Part shown: positions 52,709-62,541 of the stretch, in pieces
How the letters are laid out: the number at the start of each line of letters is the position of its first letter
Numbering within the stretch: the first letter of the stretch is position 1
DNA from: Castellaniella sp036379515
GTDB taxonomy: Bacteria > Pseudomonadota > Gammaproteobacteria > Burkholderiales > Burkholderiaceae_B
Assembly: GCF_036379515.1 (NCBI RefSeq)
Contig: NZ_DASVGN010000019.1
Coordinates: 9,027 to 73,026 of the forward strand
Direction of reading: 5' to 3'
DNA: 64,000 bases
The notes under the pieces: generated by a model
Seen by the model: the letters and a program-made list of their open reading frames with translations, nothing else
What the model was told of the DNA's origin: nothing
Databases searched by the model: none
Translations under genes and position numbers: made by a program

Positions 52709-54202
52709 CTACTTGGCCGCCAGCCAGCGTACGATCTCGTCGTCAAAGCCTCGCACGGCTCCGGCGGCCGGATCATTGACGAGGCTCACGAGAATGTAGC
52801 GCTTGCCGCTCTTGCTGTGCACGAAGCCCACCAGCCCACGCGAATTGCGCAGCGTGCCGGTCTTCAGGTGCGCCTGCCCGCGCGTATCGCCAGCCCGAAG
52901 GCGCTTGCGCGTCGTACCATCCACTCCCGCGATGGAGAGTGACGCCAGGAACTCGGGCATGAGAGGCGACATCCAGATGTGGTTGTACATTTGCCCGAGC
53001 CCCCGGACGGTCAGTCGCCCCTGGCGCGACAGCCCGGAACCATTGACCAGCACCCATCCGGCCGTGTTCACGTCCTGATTCTTCATGACATCCAGCACTG
53101 CCTGGCCACTGCTCGCGAGCGTGGCCCCCGGTCCCTTGAGCTCTGCCCCCAGTGTGAGGAAGATCATGCGGGCCATGACATTGTTGCTGACCTTGTTGGT
53201 CGCACGAATGACGTCGGTGAGCGGCGGCGAATCATGCCAGACCCACATCTTGGCGTTCGAGGGGGCCTTGCCGGAAGTCACGCCGTGCGCGATGGTCCCG
53301 CCCAGTTCCTGCCAGAGCAGGCGGAACAGGCCATCGAAGTGATCGGCCTGCGACCCAATCAGCCGGTAATAGCTGAACTCGCCACAGGCCCCCGCCACCT
53401 TGCCGCCCACGTGGACGGTCGTCTGGTGATCCTGTGTCTGAATGTTTGCCATCACCGAAGGCGAACCGGTGCAACGCCCATCCAGCCACTCGACCTTGCC
53501 GTCGACGTGAATGTTGCGCGTGGGGGGATCGATGATGGGAATCCACTGGCGCGTCTGTGTATCCGGATAGAACAGGATACGGCTCGCCCCCCAACTCACC
53601 ATCATGGCGTCGGGGCTGGCGTTATAAGGGCTGGTCGGGGAATCATCGAATTCGCCCGGGTCTATGGTCACGTTGCCGAAGCGGCTGCGATCAACCACCA
53701 CTTCGGACAGATTCTTGACGCCCCGCAACCGCAACTGACGCAGCAGACCCCAGAGATCTTCCTGCGTGAACCAGGGGTCTCCACCCCCAACCACATACAG
53801 AGGCCCCTGCAAGGTACCTTGTGCATCCACCTGTGCACCCGCATTGCTCATCAGACGGGTGCGCCAGGAGAAATCCGGTCCCAGCGCAGAGAGGGCCGAC
53901 CAGGTAGTCACCGTCTTCATGACCGATGCCGGATTGCGCGGCGTGTCGACATTGACGCGGGTGATGACCGGGCCGCCCGCCTCGCGGATTTCGAGCGACA
54001 GAGCTGATTCGGGCAGCTTCGTCGCATTCCAGGCCTTCTGCAGTTCGGGAGGCATGGCCTGAGCCGATGCGGCCACGGATATGGCACCCAGAACGGCGGC
54101 CAGCCCCATGCACACCCACTGTCGCGCGTGCAGAGCGCTTGCCCATCCTCGCCCGTTCGTGAATCCGACTTTTGAGCTACCTCTGAATGCCACGCCTTCC
54201 AT
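52709..54202 (-). CDS. dacB: D-alanyl-D-alanine carboxypeptidase/endopeptidase (PBP4)
   Basis: A 497-residue periplasmic class C penicillin-binding protein. After a signal sequence (hydrophobic stretch ending SVAASAQA) come the three active-site motifs: SxxK in PASVMK, SxN in KVSNNVMA and KTG in HLKTGTL. It trims peptide cross-links of the cell wall. The start is uncertain; ATG at 54202 is used, while a Met nearer the signal core is possible. The LT gene at 48-49 kb acts on the same polymer. Confidence 0.92.
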   Translation of the reverse strand: MEGVAFRGSSKVGFTNGRGWASALHARQWVCMGLAAVLGAISVAASAQAMPPELQKAWNATKLPESALSLEIREAGGPVITRVNVDTPRNPASVMKTVTTWSALSALGPDFSWRTRLMSNAGAQVDAQGTLQGPLYVVGGGDPWFTQEDLWGLLRQLRLRGVKNLSEVVVDRSRFGNVTIDPGEFDDSPTSPYNASPDAMMVSWGASRILFYPDTQTRQWIPIIDPPTRNIHVDGKVEWLDGRCTGSPSVMANIQTQDHQTTVHVGGKVAGACGEFSYYRLIGSQADHFDGLFRLLWQELGGTIAHGVTSGKAPSNAKMWVWHDSPPLTDVIRATNKVSNNVMARMIFLTLGAELKGPGATLASSGQAVLDVMKNQDVNTAGWVLVNGSGLSRQGRLTVRGLGQMYNHIWMSPLMPEFLASLSIAGVDGTTRKRLRAGDTRGQAHLKTGTLRNSRGLVGFVHSKSGKRYILVSLVNDPAAGAVRGFDDEIVRWLAAK

Positions 54203-54300
54203 ACTGCCGCCCGACAAAAAAACACCAGCATAATCCAAAGCAAGGCATGATCGGAGGCCCCTGCTGCAGGCCGGCGTTAAAATATTGCCTCTCAATCGCT

Positions 54301-54317
54301 GCCGACAGCCTGTCGGC
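54301..54317 (+). promoter_or_regulatory. Stem-loop in the queA leader
   Basis: Perfect 7-bp stem GCCGACA / TGTCGGC with a GCC loop, 15 bases before the queA GTG. TAAAAT at 54278-54283 may be the -10 element. The A-rich pseudoknot tail of a preQ1 riboswitch is absent. Confidence 0.4.
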
Positions 54318-54331
54318 CACTGAAATTTCCC

Positions 54332-55384
54332 GTGACTGAATCCCTCGACATCTCACAGTTCGATTACGAACTGCCACCCGAACTCATTGCTCAACACCCG
54401 GCGGAGCGCCGCGACGCAAGCCGCCTGCTGCACCTGAACGCACAGGGTGCACTGCGCGACCTGCACTTCACCGACCTGCCCAGTCTGCTGCGTGAAGGCG
54501 ACCTGCTGGTGTTCAACAACACGCGCGTCATCAAGGCACGCCTGCGTGGTCACAAAGAAAGCGGCGGGCAGGTAGAAGTCCTGGTGGAACGCATCCTTGA
54601 CCCCACCCGAGCCCTGGTGCACCTGCGCTCGAGCAAGTCGCCACGGGAGGGAACCTGGCTGTTGCTGACCGACGACGCGATTCGCGTCGAAGTTCTAGGG
54701 CGCCAAGATGAACTCTTCGAGCTTCGGTTTCCCGCGCCACTGTTGCAGTTGCTGGACCGCTACGGCGATGTGCCTCTTCCCCCCTACATCACGCACGCGC
54801 CCTCGCCGGAAGACGAATCACGATACCAGACGGTCTACGCCGAAAAGCCAGGCGCCGTCGCTGCGCCGACAGCAGGGCTGCACTTTGACCAGGCCATGCT
54901 GGATCGGCTCAAGACACTGGGCATCCGCGAAACCTTTGTAACACTGCACGTGGGTGCGGGAACCTTCCAGCCCGTGCGGGTCAGCAAGATCAGCGAGCAC
55001 GTCATGCACTCCGAACGCTATGTCGTGCCCGAAGAGGTGCTCACTCAGATCCGTGAAACGCGGGCCCGAGGCGGCCGGGTGGTGGCCGTGGGCACGACGA
55101 GCGTGCGTTCGCTGGAAGCAGCCGCGAGCGAAGGCGATGGCGTGCACACTACCGAAGGCGATACACGGCTCTTCATCACCCCCGGCTATCGATTCAAGAA
55201 CGTGGATGCCCTGATTACGAACTTCCACCTGCCACAATCCACGCTGCTCATGCTGGTCTCCGCACTGGCGGGAATGGAACCCATCCGACGCGCCTATGCA
55301 CACGCAGTAGAGTCGCGCTACCGCTTCTTCAGTTACGGCGACGCCATGTTCATCGAAGCCGCTCAACACTCTACAGCCTCATGA
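54332..55384 (+). CDS. queA: S-adenosylmethionine:tRNA ribosyltransferase-isomerase
   Basis: A 350-residue enzyme that transfers the ribosyl part of SAM to preQ1 in tRNA, making epoxyqueuosine. FDYELPPELIAQHPAERRD, the GDLLVFNNTRVIKARL segment, AAPTAGLHF and TNFHLPQSTLLMLVSAL are hallmark QueA stretches. Start appears to be GTG at 54332 (MTESLDISQFDYELP). It overlaps tgt by 4 bp. The operon continues into yajC-secD-secF in the usual order. Confidence 0.96.
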   Translation: MTESLDISQFDYELPPELIAQHPAERRDASRLLHLNAQGALRDLHFTDLPSLLREGDLLVFNNTRVIKARLRGHKESGGQVEVLVERILDPTRALVHLRSSKSPREGTWLLLTDDAIRVEVLGRQDELFELRFPAPLLQLLDRYGDVPLPPYITHAPSPEDESRYQTVYAEKPGAVAAPTAGLHFDQAMLDRLKTLGIRETFVTLHVGAGTFQPVRVSKISEHVMHSERYVVPEEVLTQIRETRARGGRVVAVGTTSVRSLEAAASEGDGVHTTEGDTRLFITPGYRFKNVDALITNFHLPQSTLLMLVSALAGMEPIRRAYAHAVESRYRFFSYGDAMFIEAAQHSTAS

Positions 55385-56517
55385 CCGGACTGCAATTCGA
55401 ACTGCTGCACACCGATGGCGCTGCGCGACGCGGCTGCCTGACCCTGAATCACGGCACCATCCAGACGCCTATCTTCATGCCCGTGGGCACGTATGGCAGC
55501 GTCAAAGCGATGCTGCCGCACGAACTGGAATCCATCGGTGCACAGATCGTCCTGGGAAACACCTTCCACCTCTGGCTGCGCCCAGGCACCGAAGTGCTCG
55601 ATGCACACGATGGCCTGCACGGCTTCATGCAGTGGAACCGCCCCATCCTGACCGACTCGGGGGGCTTTCAGGTCTTCAGCCTGAACGGCATGCGCAAGAT
55701 CACCGAAGAAGGCGTCAAATTTGCCTCCCCTATCGATGGCTCGCGTCTGTTTCTGTCGCCCGAGGAGTCCATGCGCATCCAACGCAGCTTGAATTCCGAC
55801 ATTGCGATGGTGCTGGACGAGTGCACGCCCTACCAGATCAACGGCAGAGCCGCCACTCACGAAGAGGCAGCCCAATCAATGCGCATGTCGCTACGCTGGG
55901 CAAAACGCTCACGCGCGGCCTTCCACGACCTGGACAACCCCAACGCACTCTTCGGCATCATCCAGGGCGGCATGTACGAAGACCTGCGCGACGAATCTCT
56001 GGCGGGCCTCACTGACATCGGGTTCGAGGGCTATGCGATCGGCGGCCTGTCGGTGGGGGAACCCAAAGAAGACATGATGCGCATGCTGGCGCACGTGACG
56101 CCGCGCATGCCGGACCACGCGCCCCGCTACCTGATGGGGGTAGGCACGCCCGAAGACCTGGTCGAGGGCGTACGCATGGGGGTGGACATGTTCGACTGCG
56201 TCATGCCGACGCGCAATGCCCGCAATGGCTGGCTTTTCACGCGCACGGGCGACATCAAGATCCGCAACGCCCGCTATCGCAACGACACGCGGCCGCTGGA
56301 CACTGCTTGCGGCTGCCACACGTGCCAGCACTTTTCACGCGCCTATCTGCACCATCTGCAACGGGCCGGCGAAATCACTGGCGCACGCCTGAACACGCTG
56401 CACAACCTGCACTTCTACCTGAATCTGATGACCGAAATGCGGGCCGCCATCGAACAAGACCGTTTTGCCGCCTGGCGAACGGAATTCTACGAGAACCGTG
56501 CGCGGGGGATCTCCTGA
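55381..56517 (+). CDS. tgt: tRNA-guanine transglycosylase
   Basis: A 378-residue TIM-barrel enzyme exchanging guanine-34 for preQ1 in tRNAs for Asn, Asp, His and Tyr. LTDSGGFQVFSL contains the substrate Asp; MPTRNARNGWLFT the catalytic Asp region precedes; zinc ligands Cys310, Cys312, Cys315 lie in CGCHTCQHFSRAYLHH. Starts on ATGA overlapping queA. Confidence 0.97.
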   Translation: MTGLQFELLHTDGAARRGCLTLNHGTIQTPIFMPVGTYGSVKAMLPHELESIGAQIVLGNTFHLWLRPGTEVLDAHDGLHGFMQWNRPILTDSGGFQVFSLNGMRKITEEGVKFASPIDGSRLFLSPEESMRIQRSLNSDIAMVLDECTPYQINGRAATHEEAAQSMRMSLRWAKRSRAAFHDLDNPNALFGIIQGGMYEDLRDESLAGLTDIGFEGYAIGGLSVGEPKEDMMRMLAHVTPRMPDHAPRYLMGVGTPEDLVEGVRMGVDMFDCVMPTRNARNGWLFTRTGDIKIRNARYRNDTRPLDTACGCHTCQHFSRAYLHHLQRAGEITGARLNTLHNLHFYLNLMTEMRAAIEQDRFAAWRTEFYENRARGIS

Positions 56518-56636
56518 GTGTGAATCCATTGCGCCAGAGGATGGCACAGGGGCTCTGCCCAAGATAGCCAATATCTCGCTACAATCAAGAGTTAACCTTA
56601 CCTCAACCCACTACTGAATTTATTTCAGGAGCCTAC

Positions 56637-56981
56637 ATGTCCCTTGTTGACACCCTGACCCTGATGCCGGCCCAGGCGGCCGGTGGCGAACCCAATGCCC
56701 TGATGAGCATGCTGCCCATCATCCTGATGTTCGTCATCCTGTATTTCTTGATGATTCGGCCGCAAATGAAGCGCCAGAAGGACCACAAGAAAATGGTCGA
56801 GCTGCTGTCCAAAGGCGACGAAGTCATTTTATCGGGCGGCATGCTGGGCAAGATCAGCAAAGTCAGCGACAGCTACATCACGCTCGAAATCGGCCTGTCA
56901 GGCGAAAAGCCCGTCGAGACCATCGTTCAGCGCAGTGCTGTCACGTCCGTGCTGCCCAAGGGCACCATCAAGTCGCTCTGA
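56637..56981 (+). CDS. yajC: Preprotein translocase accessory subunit YajC
   Basis: A 114-residue inner-membrane protein with one helix (IILMFVILYFLMI) followed by RPQMKRQKDHKKMVELLSKGDEVILSGGMLGKI, the family core. It associates with SecDF and AcrB. AGGAGCC lies before the ATG. TACAAT at 56580-56585 may start a transcript here. First of yajC-secD-secF. Confidence 0.95.
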   Translation: MSLVDTLTLMPAQAAGGEPNALMSMLPIILMFVILYFLMIRPQMKRQKDHKKMVELLSKGDEVILSGGMLGKISKVSDSYITLEIGLSGEKPVETIVQRSAVTSVLPKGTIKSL

Positions 56982-57038
56982 CCCCCGCCAGGGCACGCTG
57001 CGCATGCCCTGCTTTTCCTCGCACGCCTCTGGTCGACC

Positions 57039-58916
57039 ATGAACCGCTATCCCCTCTGGAAATACCTCATCGTCTTGGCTGCCGTGGTGATTGGCGCGCT
57101 GTACGCGCTACCCAATCTCTACGGTGAATCTCCCGCCGTTCAGATCGCGGGTGCCAAGGCCTCTGTCAAGGTCGACCAAGAAACGCTCGTGCGTGCCGAG
57201 CAAATCCTCAAACAAGACGATGTCTCTTCCACGGCCAGCTCGCTCGAAATCAACGGCGCCGTGGGCACGCTGCGGTTTCGTTTCGGTTCGACCGATACGC
57301 AGCTCAAGGCCAAAGACGCGCTCGAAAAAGCCCTGAATTCCGATCCCAAGAACCCCGACTACACGGTGGCGCTGAACCTCATGTCCTCGTCGCCCAACTG
57401 GCTGACGGCACTGGGCGCAAACCCCATGTACCTGGGTCTGGACCTGCGAGGCGGCGTGCACTTCCTGCTGCAAGTCGACATGAAAGGTGCGTTGAGCGGC
57501 CGCTACGACTCCATGGCCGGTGAGGCACGCAGTGCGCTGCGCGACGCCCGCATCAAATTCCAGGACGTAGAACGCAATCAGTTGTCGATTCGTGCCACGT
57601 TCGCCACCGAAGACGAACGCAACGCCGCTGTCGACGCGCTGCGTCGCGCCATCCCGGATCTGGTCTTCACCACCAACCAGGTGGGCGATCAGTGGTTGCT
57701 GGACGGCAAGCTCAGCCCCTCCTCCATCACCCAGGTGCAGAACAACGCCCTGAAACAGAACCTCCAGACGCTGCACAACCGGATCAACGAGCTGGGCGTG
57801 GCTGAACCCGTGATCCAGCAACAGGGGGGTGACCGCATCGTGGTCGAACTCCCGGGGGTGCAGGACATCGCCAAGGCAAAAGAAATTCTGGGCCGCACCG
57901 CCACGCTGGAAATCCACATGGTGGACGACTCGCCAGCCGCCATGGCAGCCTTGGCCCAAAACAAGGTGCCTTTTGGACTGGAGCTGTACAAAGACACCAA
58001 CGGGCAACCCATACTGCTGCGCCGTCAGGTCATCCTGACGGGCGAAAACTTGCAGGACGCCCAACCTGGCCGCGACCAACAAACGCAAGAACCCACAGTC
58101 AATCTGACACTGGATTCAAAGGGCGCGCGCATTTTCCGCGACGTCACGCGCGACAACATCGGCAAGCGCATGGCCATCGTGCTGATCGAAAACGGCAAGG
58201 GTCAAGTCGTGACGGCACCGGTGATCCGCTCAGAAATCCCGGGCGGACACGTGCAGATCTCGGGCAGCATGACGGCCCAAGAGGCTGCTGACGTTTCATT
58301 GCTGCTGCGAGCAGGCGCCCTGGCCGCGCCCATGCACGTCATCGAAGAACGCACCATAGGCCCGAGCCTGGGCGCGGCGAACATCACGCAAGGCTTCGAC
58401 TCCACGCTGTACGGTTTCACCGCCATCGCGATCTTCATCATTCTCTACTACCACCTGTTCGGCGTATTTTCCACGCTGGGCCTGTCCTTCAACGTGCTGC
58501 TGGTGGTGGCCATTCTGTCCATGCTGCAGGCCACGTTGACACTGCCTGGGATCGCTGCCATGGCACTTACGCTGGGCATGGCAATTGACGCCAACGTGCT
58601 CATCAACGAGCGTATCCGAGAGGAGCTCAGAGAAGGCTATTCGCCTCAACAGGCGATTCACCTGGGGTTCGAGCGCGCGTGGACGACGATTTTTGACTCG
58701 AACCTCACCAGCCTGATCGTCGGCGTCGCATTGCTCGCGTTCGGCACGGGCCCGGTCCGAGGCTTTGCCGTCGTGCACGTGATTGGCTTGCTGACCTCGA
58801 TGTTCACCTCGGTCGTGGGTGTGCGAGCCCTGGCGAACCTGTATTACGGGCGCCGCCGCAAGCTCAAGGCGATCTCGATCGGCACGGTCTGGACTCCTCC
58901 CAAAAAGCAGCACTGA
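57039..58916 (+). CDS. secD: Protein translocase subunit SecD
   Basis: A 625-residue RND-superfamily component that uses the proton gradient to pull preproteins out of the SecYEG channel. One N-terminal helix, a large periplasmic P1 domain with LGLDLRGGVHFLLQVD, and a C-terminal block of five helices beginning near residue 455 and containing GMAIDANVLINERIREELREG are present. It is 57 bp after yajC, 12 bp before secF. Confidence 0.97.
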   Translation: MNRYPLWKYLIVLAAVVIGALYALPNLYGESPAVQIAGAKASVKVDQETLVRAEQILKQDDVSSTASSLEINGAVGTLRFRFGSTDTQLKAKDALEKALNSDPKNPDYTVALNLMSSSPNWLTALGANPMYLGLDLRGGVHFLLQVDMKGALSGRYDSMAGEARSALRDARIKFQDVERNQLSIRATFATEDERNAAVDALRRAIPDLVFTTNQVGDQWLLDGKLSPSSITQVQNNALKQNLQTLHNRINELGVAEPVIQQQGGDRIVVELPGVQDIAKAKEILGRTATLEIHMVDDSPAAMAALAQNKVPFGLELYKDTNGQPILLRRQVILTGENLQDAQPGRDQQTQEPTVNLTLDSKGARIFRDVTRDNIGKRMAIVLIENGKGQVVTAPVIRSEIPGGHVQISGSMTAQEAADVSLLLRAGALAAPMHVIEERTIGPSLGAANITQGFDSTLYGFTAIAIFIILYYHLFGVFSTLGLSFNVLLVVAILSMLQATLTLPGIAAMALTLGMAIDANVLINERIREELREGYSPQQAIHLGFERAWTTIFDSNLTSLIVGVALLAFGTGPVRGFAVVHVIGLLTSMFTSVVGVRALANLYYGRRRKLKAISIGTVWTPPKKQH

Positions 58917-58928
58917 TCAGGACGCATC

Positions 58929-59864
58929 ATGGAATTTTTCCGTATTCATCGCACCATTCCGTTCATGCGCCCGGCGCTGGTGCTGAACATCATCAGCCTG
59001 ATCACATTCCTGCTGGCGATATTCTTCATCACCACGCGTGGCTTCCATCTGTCGATCGAATTCACCGGCGGCACGGTGATGGAGATGCACTACGAGCAGA
59101 CAGCCCCGGTAGACGACATCCGTAAGGCGGTCGACGCCCTGGGCTATAAAGATTTTCAGGTACAGAACTTCGGTACTTCGAAGGACGTGATGATCCGCCT
59201 GCCGGTGCGGGCAGGTGAAGATACCGCCGCGCAAAGCCAGACGGTTCTCAAGGAGTTGCAGAAGGCACACCCGCAAGTGCAGTTGCGCCGGGTAGAGTTC
59301 GTGGGCCCGCAAGTGGGACAGGAGCTGCTGCACAACGCACTGAAGGCTCTCGCGTTCTGCGTGATCGGAATCTTGCTGTATCTGGCGGTCCGGTTCGAAT
59401 GGAAGCTCGCGGCGTCGTGCGCCATTGCAAACTTGCACGACGTGGTGATCATCCTGGGGTTCTTCGCGTTCTTCCAGTGGGAATTCTCGCTATCGGTGCT
59501 GGCCGGGGTGCTGGCGGTGCTGGGATACTCAGTCAATGAGTCCGTGGTGGTAATGGACCGGATTCGTGAAAACTTCCGCAAGCAGCGCAAGGCACCGGTA
59601 CGCGACATCATCGATGCCGCCATCACGCAAAACATTTCGCGGACGGTGATCACGCACGGTTCGACGCAGATGATGGTGATGTCGATGTTCTTCTTCGGCG
59701 GCCCGACCCTGCACAACTTCTCGCTCGCGCTCACGATCGGGATCTGGTTCGGGATTTACTCTTCGGTGTTCGTGGCGGCTGCGTTGTCGATGTGGATGGG
59801 GATCAAGCGGGAAGACCTGGTCAAGCACATCAAAAAGGACGGGCCGGAAGTGGAGCTGGGGTGA
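58929..59864 (+). CDS. secF: Protein translocase subunit SecF
   Basis: A 311-residue partner of SecD with six membrane helices; FHLSIEFTGGTVMEM near residue 50 is the SecF signature, and GYSVNESVVVMDRIRENFRK holds the conserved Asp/Arg region in the fourth helix block. It forms the SecDF complex. Followed by the hairpin and palindrome element at 59879-59950. Confidence 0.97.
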   Translation: MEFFRIHRTIPFMRPALVLNIISLITFLLAIFFITTRGFHLSIEFTGGTVMEMHYEQTAPVDDIRKAVDALGYKDFQVQNFGTSKDVMIRLPVRAGEDTAAQSQTVLKELQKAHPQVQLRRVEFVGPQVGQELLHNALKALAFCVIGILLYLAVRFEWKLAASCAIANLHDVVIILGFFAFFQWEFSLSVLAGVLAVLGYSVNESVVVMDRIRENFRKQRKAPVRDIIDAAITQNISRTVITHGSTQMMVMSMFFFGGPTLHNFSLALTIGIWFGIYSSVFVAAALSMWMGIKREDLVKHIKKDGPEVELG

Positions 59865-59878
59865 ACCCGCGCATACAG

Positions 59879-59950
59879 GAGCCCCTGCGGGCTCTTGCAT
59901 GGCTGGCGAACCGGAGCCGCTTGCAAGCGGCTCAGTGGGTGCATTTCGCC
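59879..59950. repeat. Composite inverted-repeat element after secF
   Basis: A small stem GAGCCC/GGGCTC (59879-59894), GGCGAACCGG, an 18-bp palindrome AGCCGCTTGCAAGCGGCT (59915-59932), then CAGTGGGTGCATTTCGCC. The same order of parts, with compensating stem changes, occurs after ppk (14145-14222). The first stem may terminate yajC-secDF. The gap to miaB (59865-60046) otherwise holds a TACAAT -10 at 59984-59989 for miaB. Confidence 0.8.
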
Positions 59951-60046
59951 TGAGACAGTGGGGGAGGGGGATAAAACAAGCTGTACAATCAACACCTTTC
60001 ACGCACCCACAGCCCCCGGGATATAAACCCGCTCTGGCGACTTCTC

Positions 60047-61519
60047 ATGCAAGAAACCTCCGTGCGCCGCCCCGGCGTCATCCATCACGCCCCTGTGGCC
60101 GCCCCCGTCACCCCCGAATCCGAGATCGCTGCCATTGCCAAAGCCTTGCAGCCCTCAGAACCCGGCGAGCACAAAAAACTCTTCATCCGCACCTTCGGCT
60201 GTCAGATGAACGAGTACGACTCCGAAAAAATGGCGGACATCCTGCGTTCTACCAAGGGGGTGGAACTCACCCAAACGCCCGAGGACGCCGACATCATCCT
60301 GTTCAACACCTGCTCGGTGCGTGAAAAAGCCCAGGAAAAAGTCTTCTCCGACCTCGGACGAGTGCACCACCTGAAAGACCAGAACCCAGACCTCATCATC
60401 GGCGTAGGCGGCTGCGTCGCCAGCCAGGAAGGCGAGGCCATCGTCAGCCGGGCACCGTATGTGGACGTCGTATTCGGGCCTCAAACCCTGCATCGCCTCC
60501 CGGAACTCATCGACCGGCGCCGTCAGACGGGCCAGTCGCAGGTGGACGTCTCGTTTCCTGCCATCGAAAAATTCGATGCACTGCCCCCCGCGCACATCAA
60601 TGGGCCTACGGCGTTCGTCTCCATCATGGAAGGCTGCAGCAAATATTGCAGCTTCTGTGTCGTGCCCTACACGCGGGGACCGGAAGTCTCACGCCCCTTC
60701 GACGACGTGCTGACTGAAGTCGCCGACCTGGCCGACCAAGGTGTGCGCGAAGTCACGCTGCTGGGGCAGAACGTGAACGCCTATCGCGGCCCTACAGGGG
60801 ATTCGGGTGAAATCGCCGACTTTGCCATGTTGCTGGAATACGTACACGAAATTCCAGGGATCGAGCGCATCCGCTACACCACGTCCCACCCCAAAGAAAT
60901 GACCACTCGCCTCATCGAGGCGCATGGCAATCTTCCCAAGCTGGTGCCCTTCCTGCACCTGCCCGTGCAGGCAGGTAGCGATCGTGTGCTGGGTGCCATG
61001 AAGCGCGGCTATACCGTGCTGGAGTACAAGGCCATCATCCGCAGGCTGCGCGCCGTGCGTCCGGACATGACCTTCTCGTCAGACTTCATCGTCGGATTTC
61101 CGGTCGAAACCGAAGTCGATTTCCAGAAAACGATGGACCTGGTCCGCGAGGTAGGATTCGACCAATCGTTCTCCTTCGTCTATTCACCGCGCCCGGGCAC
61201 CCCGGCCGCGCTACTGGTCGACTACACGCCACAAGAGGTCAAACTCGACCGCCTGCACCGCCTGCAAGCGCTCATCAACGAGCAGGCCAGTGCCATCAGC
61301 CATTCCATGGTGGGCAGCGTGCAGCATCTGCTGGTCGAGGGCCCCTCCAAGAAAGATCCACACGATATGAAAGGTCGGACCGAAAACAATCGCATCGTGA
61401 ACTTTGCCGGCGACCCTCGCCTCATCGGCCAGATGGTGGACGTGCGCATCACGGCGGCGCTCACGAACACCTTGCGCGGCGACGTCCTGACGCGCGCCTC
61501 TGTTCAGGCGACAGCATGA
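60047..61519 (+). CDS. miaB: tRNA-2-methylthio-N6-dimethylallyladenosine synthase
   Basis: A 490-residue radical-SAM methylthiotransferase modifying A37 of UNN-reading tRNAs. The auxiliary cluster cysteines are Cys52, Cys89 and Cys123 and the radical-SAM CxxxCxxC is at Cys197, 201 and 204; a TRAM-like domain ends the protein. The first ~43 residues form an extra leader before KKLFIRTFGCQMN, so a later start is possible but no SD favours it. Overlaps the phoH-like gene by 4 bp. Confidence 0.96.
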   Translation: MQETSVRRPGVIHHAPVAAPVTPESEIAAIAKALQPSEPGEHKKLFIRTFGCQMNEYDSEKMADILRSTKGVELTQTPEDADIILFNTCSVREKAQEKVFSDLGRVHHLKDQNPDLIIGVGGCVASQEGEAIVSRAPYVDVVFGPQTLHRLPELIDRRRQTGQSQVDVSFPAIEKFDALPPAHINGPTAFVSIMEGCSKYCSFCVVPYTRGPEVSRPFDDVLTEVADLADQGVREVTLLGQNVNAYRGPTGDSGEIADFAMLLEYVHEIPGIERIRYTTSHPKEMTTRLIEAHGNLPKLVPFLHLPVQAGSDRVLGAMKRGYTVLEYKAIIRRLRAVRPDMTFSSDFIVGFPVETEVDFQKTMDLVREVGFDQSFSFVYSPRPGTPAALLVDYTPQEVKLDRLHRLQALINEQASAISHSMVGSVQHLLVEGPSKKDPHDMKGRTENNRIVNFAGDPRLIGQMVDVRITAALTNTLRGDVLTRASVQATA

Positions 61520-62541
61520 GCAGCACGCCTGCCAAGAAGCCACGCGCGGCGTCAGCACGCCCCCTGACCATTCAATTGGCAGGTACCAACACCCAACTCT
61601 CCAACCTGTGTGGTCCTCTGGACGAAAACCTGCGACAGATCGCACAGGCACACGGCACCACCCTCAGCCGCAGAGGTGCCCGCATTACGATCCGAGGCGC
61701 TCAGGCACATAAAACGGCCGAAGCACTGCGCTGGTTTCACGAACGCACCGCTAAAACGCCGCTTTCCTTGGAAGCACTGCAGTTGGGCCTGGTCGAACTG
61801 GGCATTCACAATCGTCACCTTGAGCCCCTCAAAACTCCTGTGACGTTGCCGGAGCTCCCGCCGGTAGACGATGCCAGCCTGAACCTGCACACGAACAAGT
61901 CGGACCTGCGTCCGCGGACGCCCCGCCAACGGGACTATCTCAATGCGATCCTCAAGCATGACGTCACCTTTGGCGTAGGGCCTGCCGGCACGGGCAAGAC
62001 CTGGCTCGCGGTCGCGTGTGCCATCGACGCGCTGGAGCGCGAAACCGTCTCCCGCCTGGTGCTCACGCGCCCGGCCGTCGAGGCGGGTGAACGCCTGGGC
62101 TTTTTGCCGGGTGATCTCGTCCAAAAGGTGGATCCTTACCTACGCCCGCTCTATGATGCGCTCTACGACCTGTTCGGCTTCGAGCGCACGCAGCGTCTGT
62201 TCGAAAAACAGACAATCGAAATCGCACCGCTGGCCTACATGCGCGGCCGTACACTCAACCACGCCTTCATCATCCTGGACGAGGCGCAGAATACGACGCC
62301 CGAACAGATGAAGATGTTCCTGACCAGAATCGGCTTCGGCAGCAAGGCCGTCATCAATGGCGACCCCTCACAGGTCGATCTGCCCAAGGGTCATCAGAGC
62401 GGTCTGCTGCACGCACTGGACGTACTCGACGGCGTACCGGGCATTGCTCACACGCGCTTCACCAGCCGAGACGTCGTGCGTCACCCGCTGGTAGCGCGCA
62501 TCGTGGACGCTTATGAGCAGGCCGGGGACCATGTATCCTGA
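61516..62541 (+). CDS. ybeZ: PhoH-like ATPase (YbeZ)
   Basis: A 341-residue PhoH-family ATPase. Walker A GPAGTGKT at residues 155-162, then VLTRPAVEAGERLGFLPGD, and Walker B IILDEAQNTTPEQMKMFLTR with GDPSQVDLP. YbeZ acts with YbeY in ribosome quality control; it is not under evident Pho control here. Overlaps miaB (4 bp) and ybeY (11 bp). Confidence 0.95.
   Translation: MSSTPAKKPRAASARPLTIQLAGTNTQLSNLCGPLDENLRQIAQAHGTTLSRRGARITIRGAQAHKTAEALRWFHERTAKTPLSLEALQLGLVELGIHNRHLEPLKTPVTLPELPPVDDASLNLHTNKSDLRPRTPRQRDYLNAILKHDVTFGVGPAGTGKTWLAVACAIDALERETVSRLVLTRPAVEAGERLGFLPGDLVQKVDPYLRPLYDALYDLFGFERTQRLFEKQTIEIAPLAYMRGRTLNHAFIILDEAQNTTPEQMKMFLTRIGFGSKAVINGDPSQVDLPKGHQSGLLHALDVLDGVPGIAHTRFTSRDVVRHPLVARIVDAYEQAGDHVS

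Noticed and set aside
54278..54331. preQ1 riboswitch upstream of queA
   Set aside because: Only one short stem-loop is present; the A-rich tail needed for the preQ1 pseudoknot is missing and the gene uses preQ1 rather than making it.
61516..62541. phoH as member of the Pho regulon
   Set aside because: It overlaps miaB and ybeY in a ribosome/tRNA operon, and no Pho box was seen upstream of miaB.
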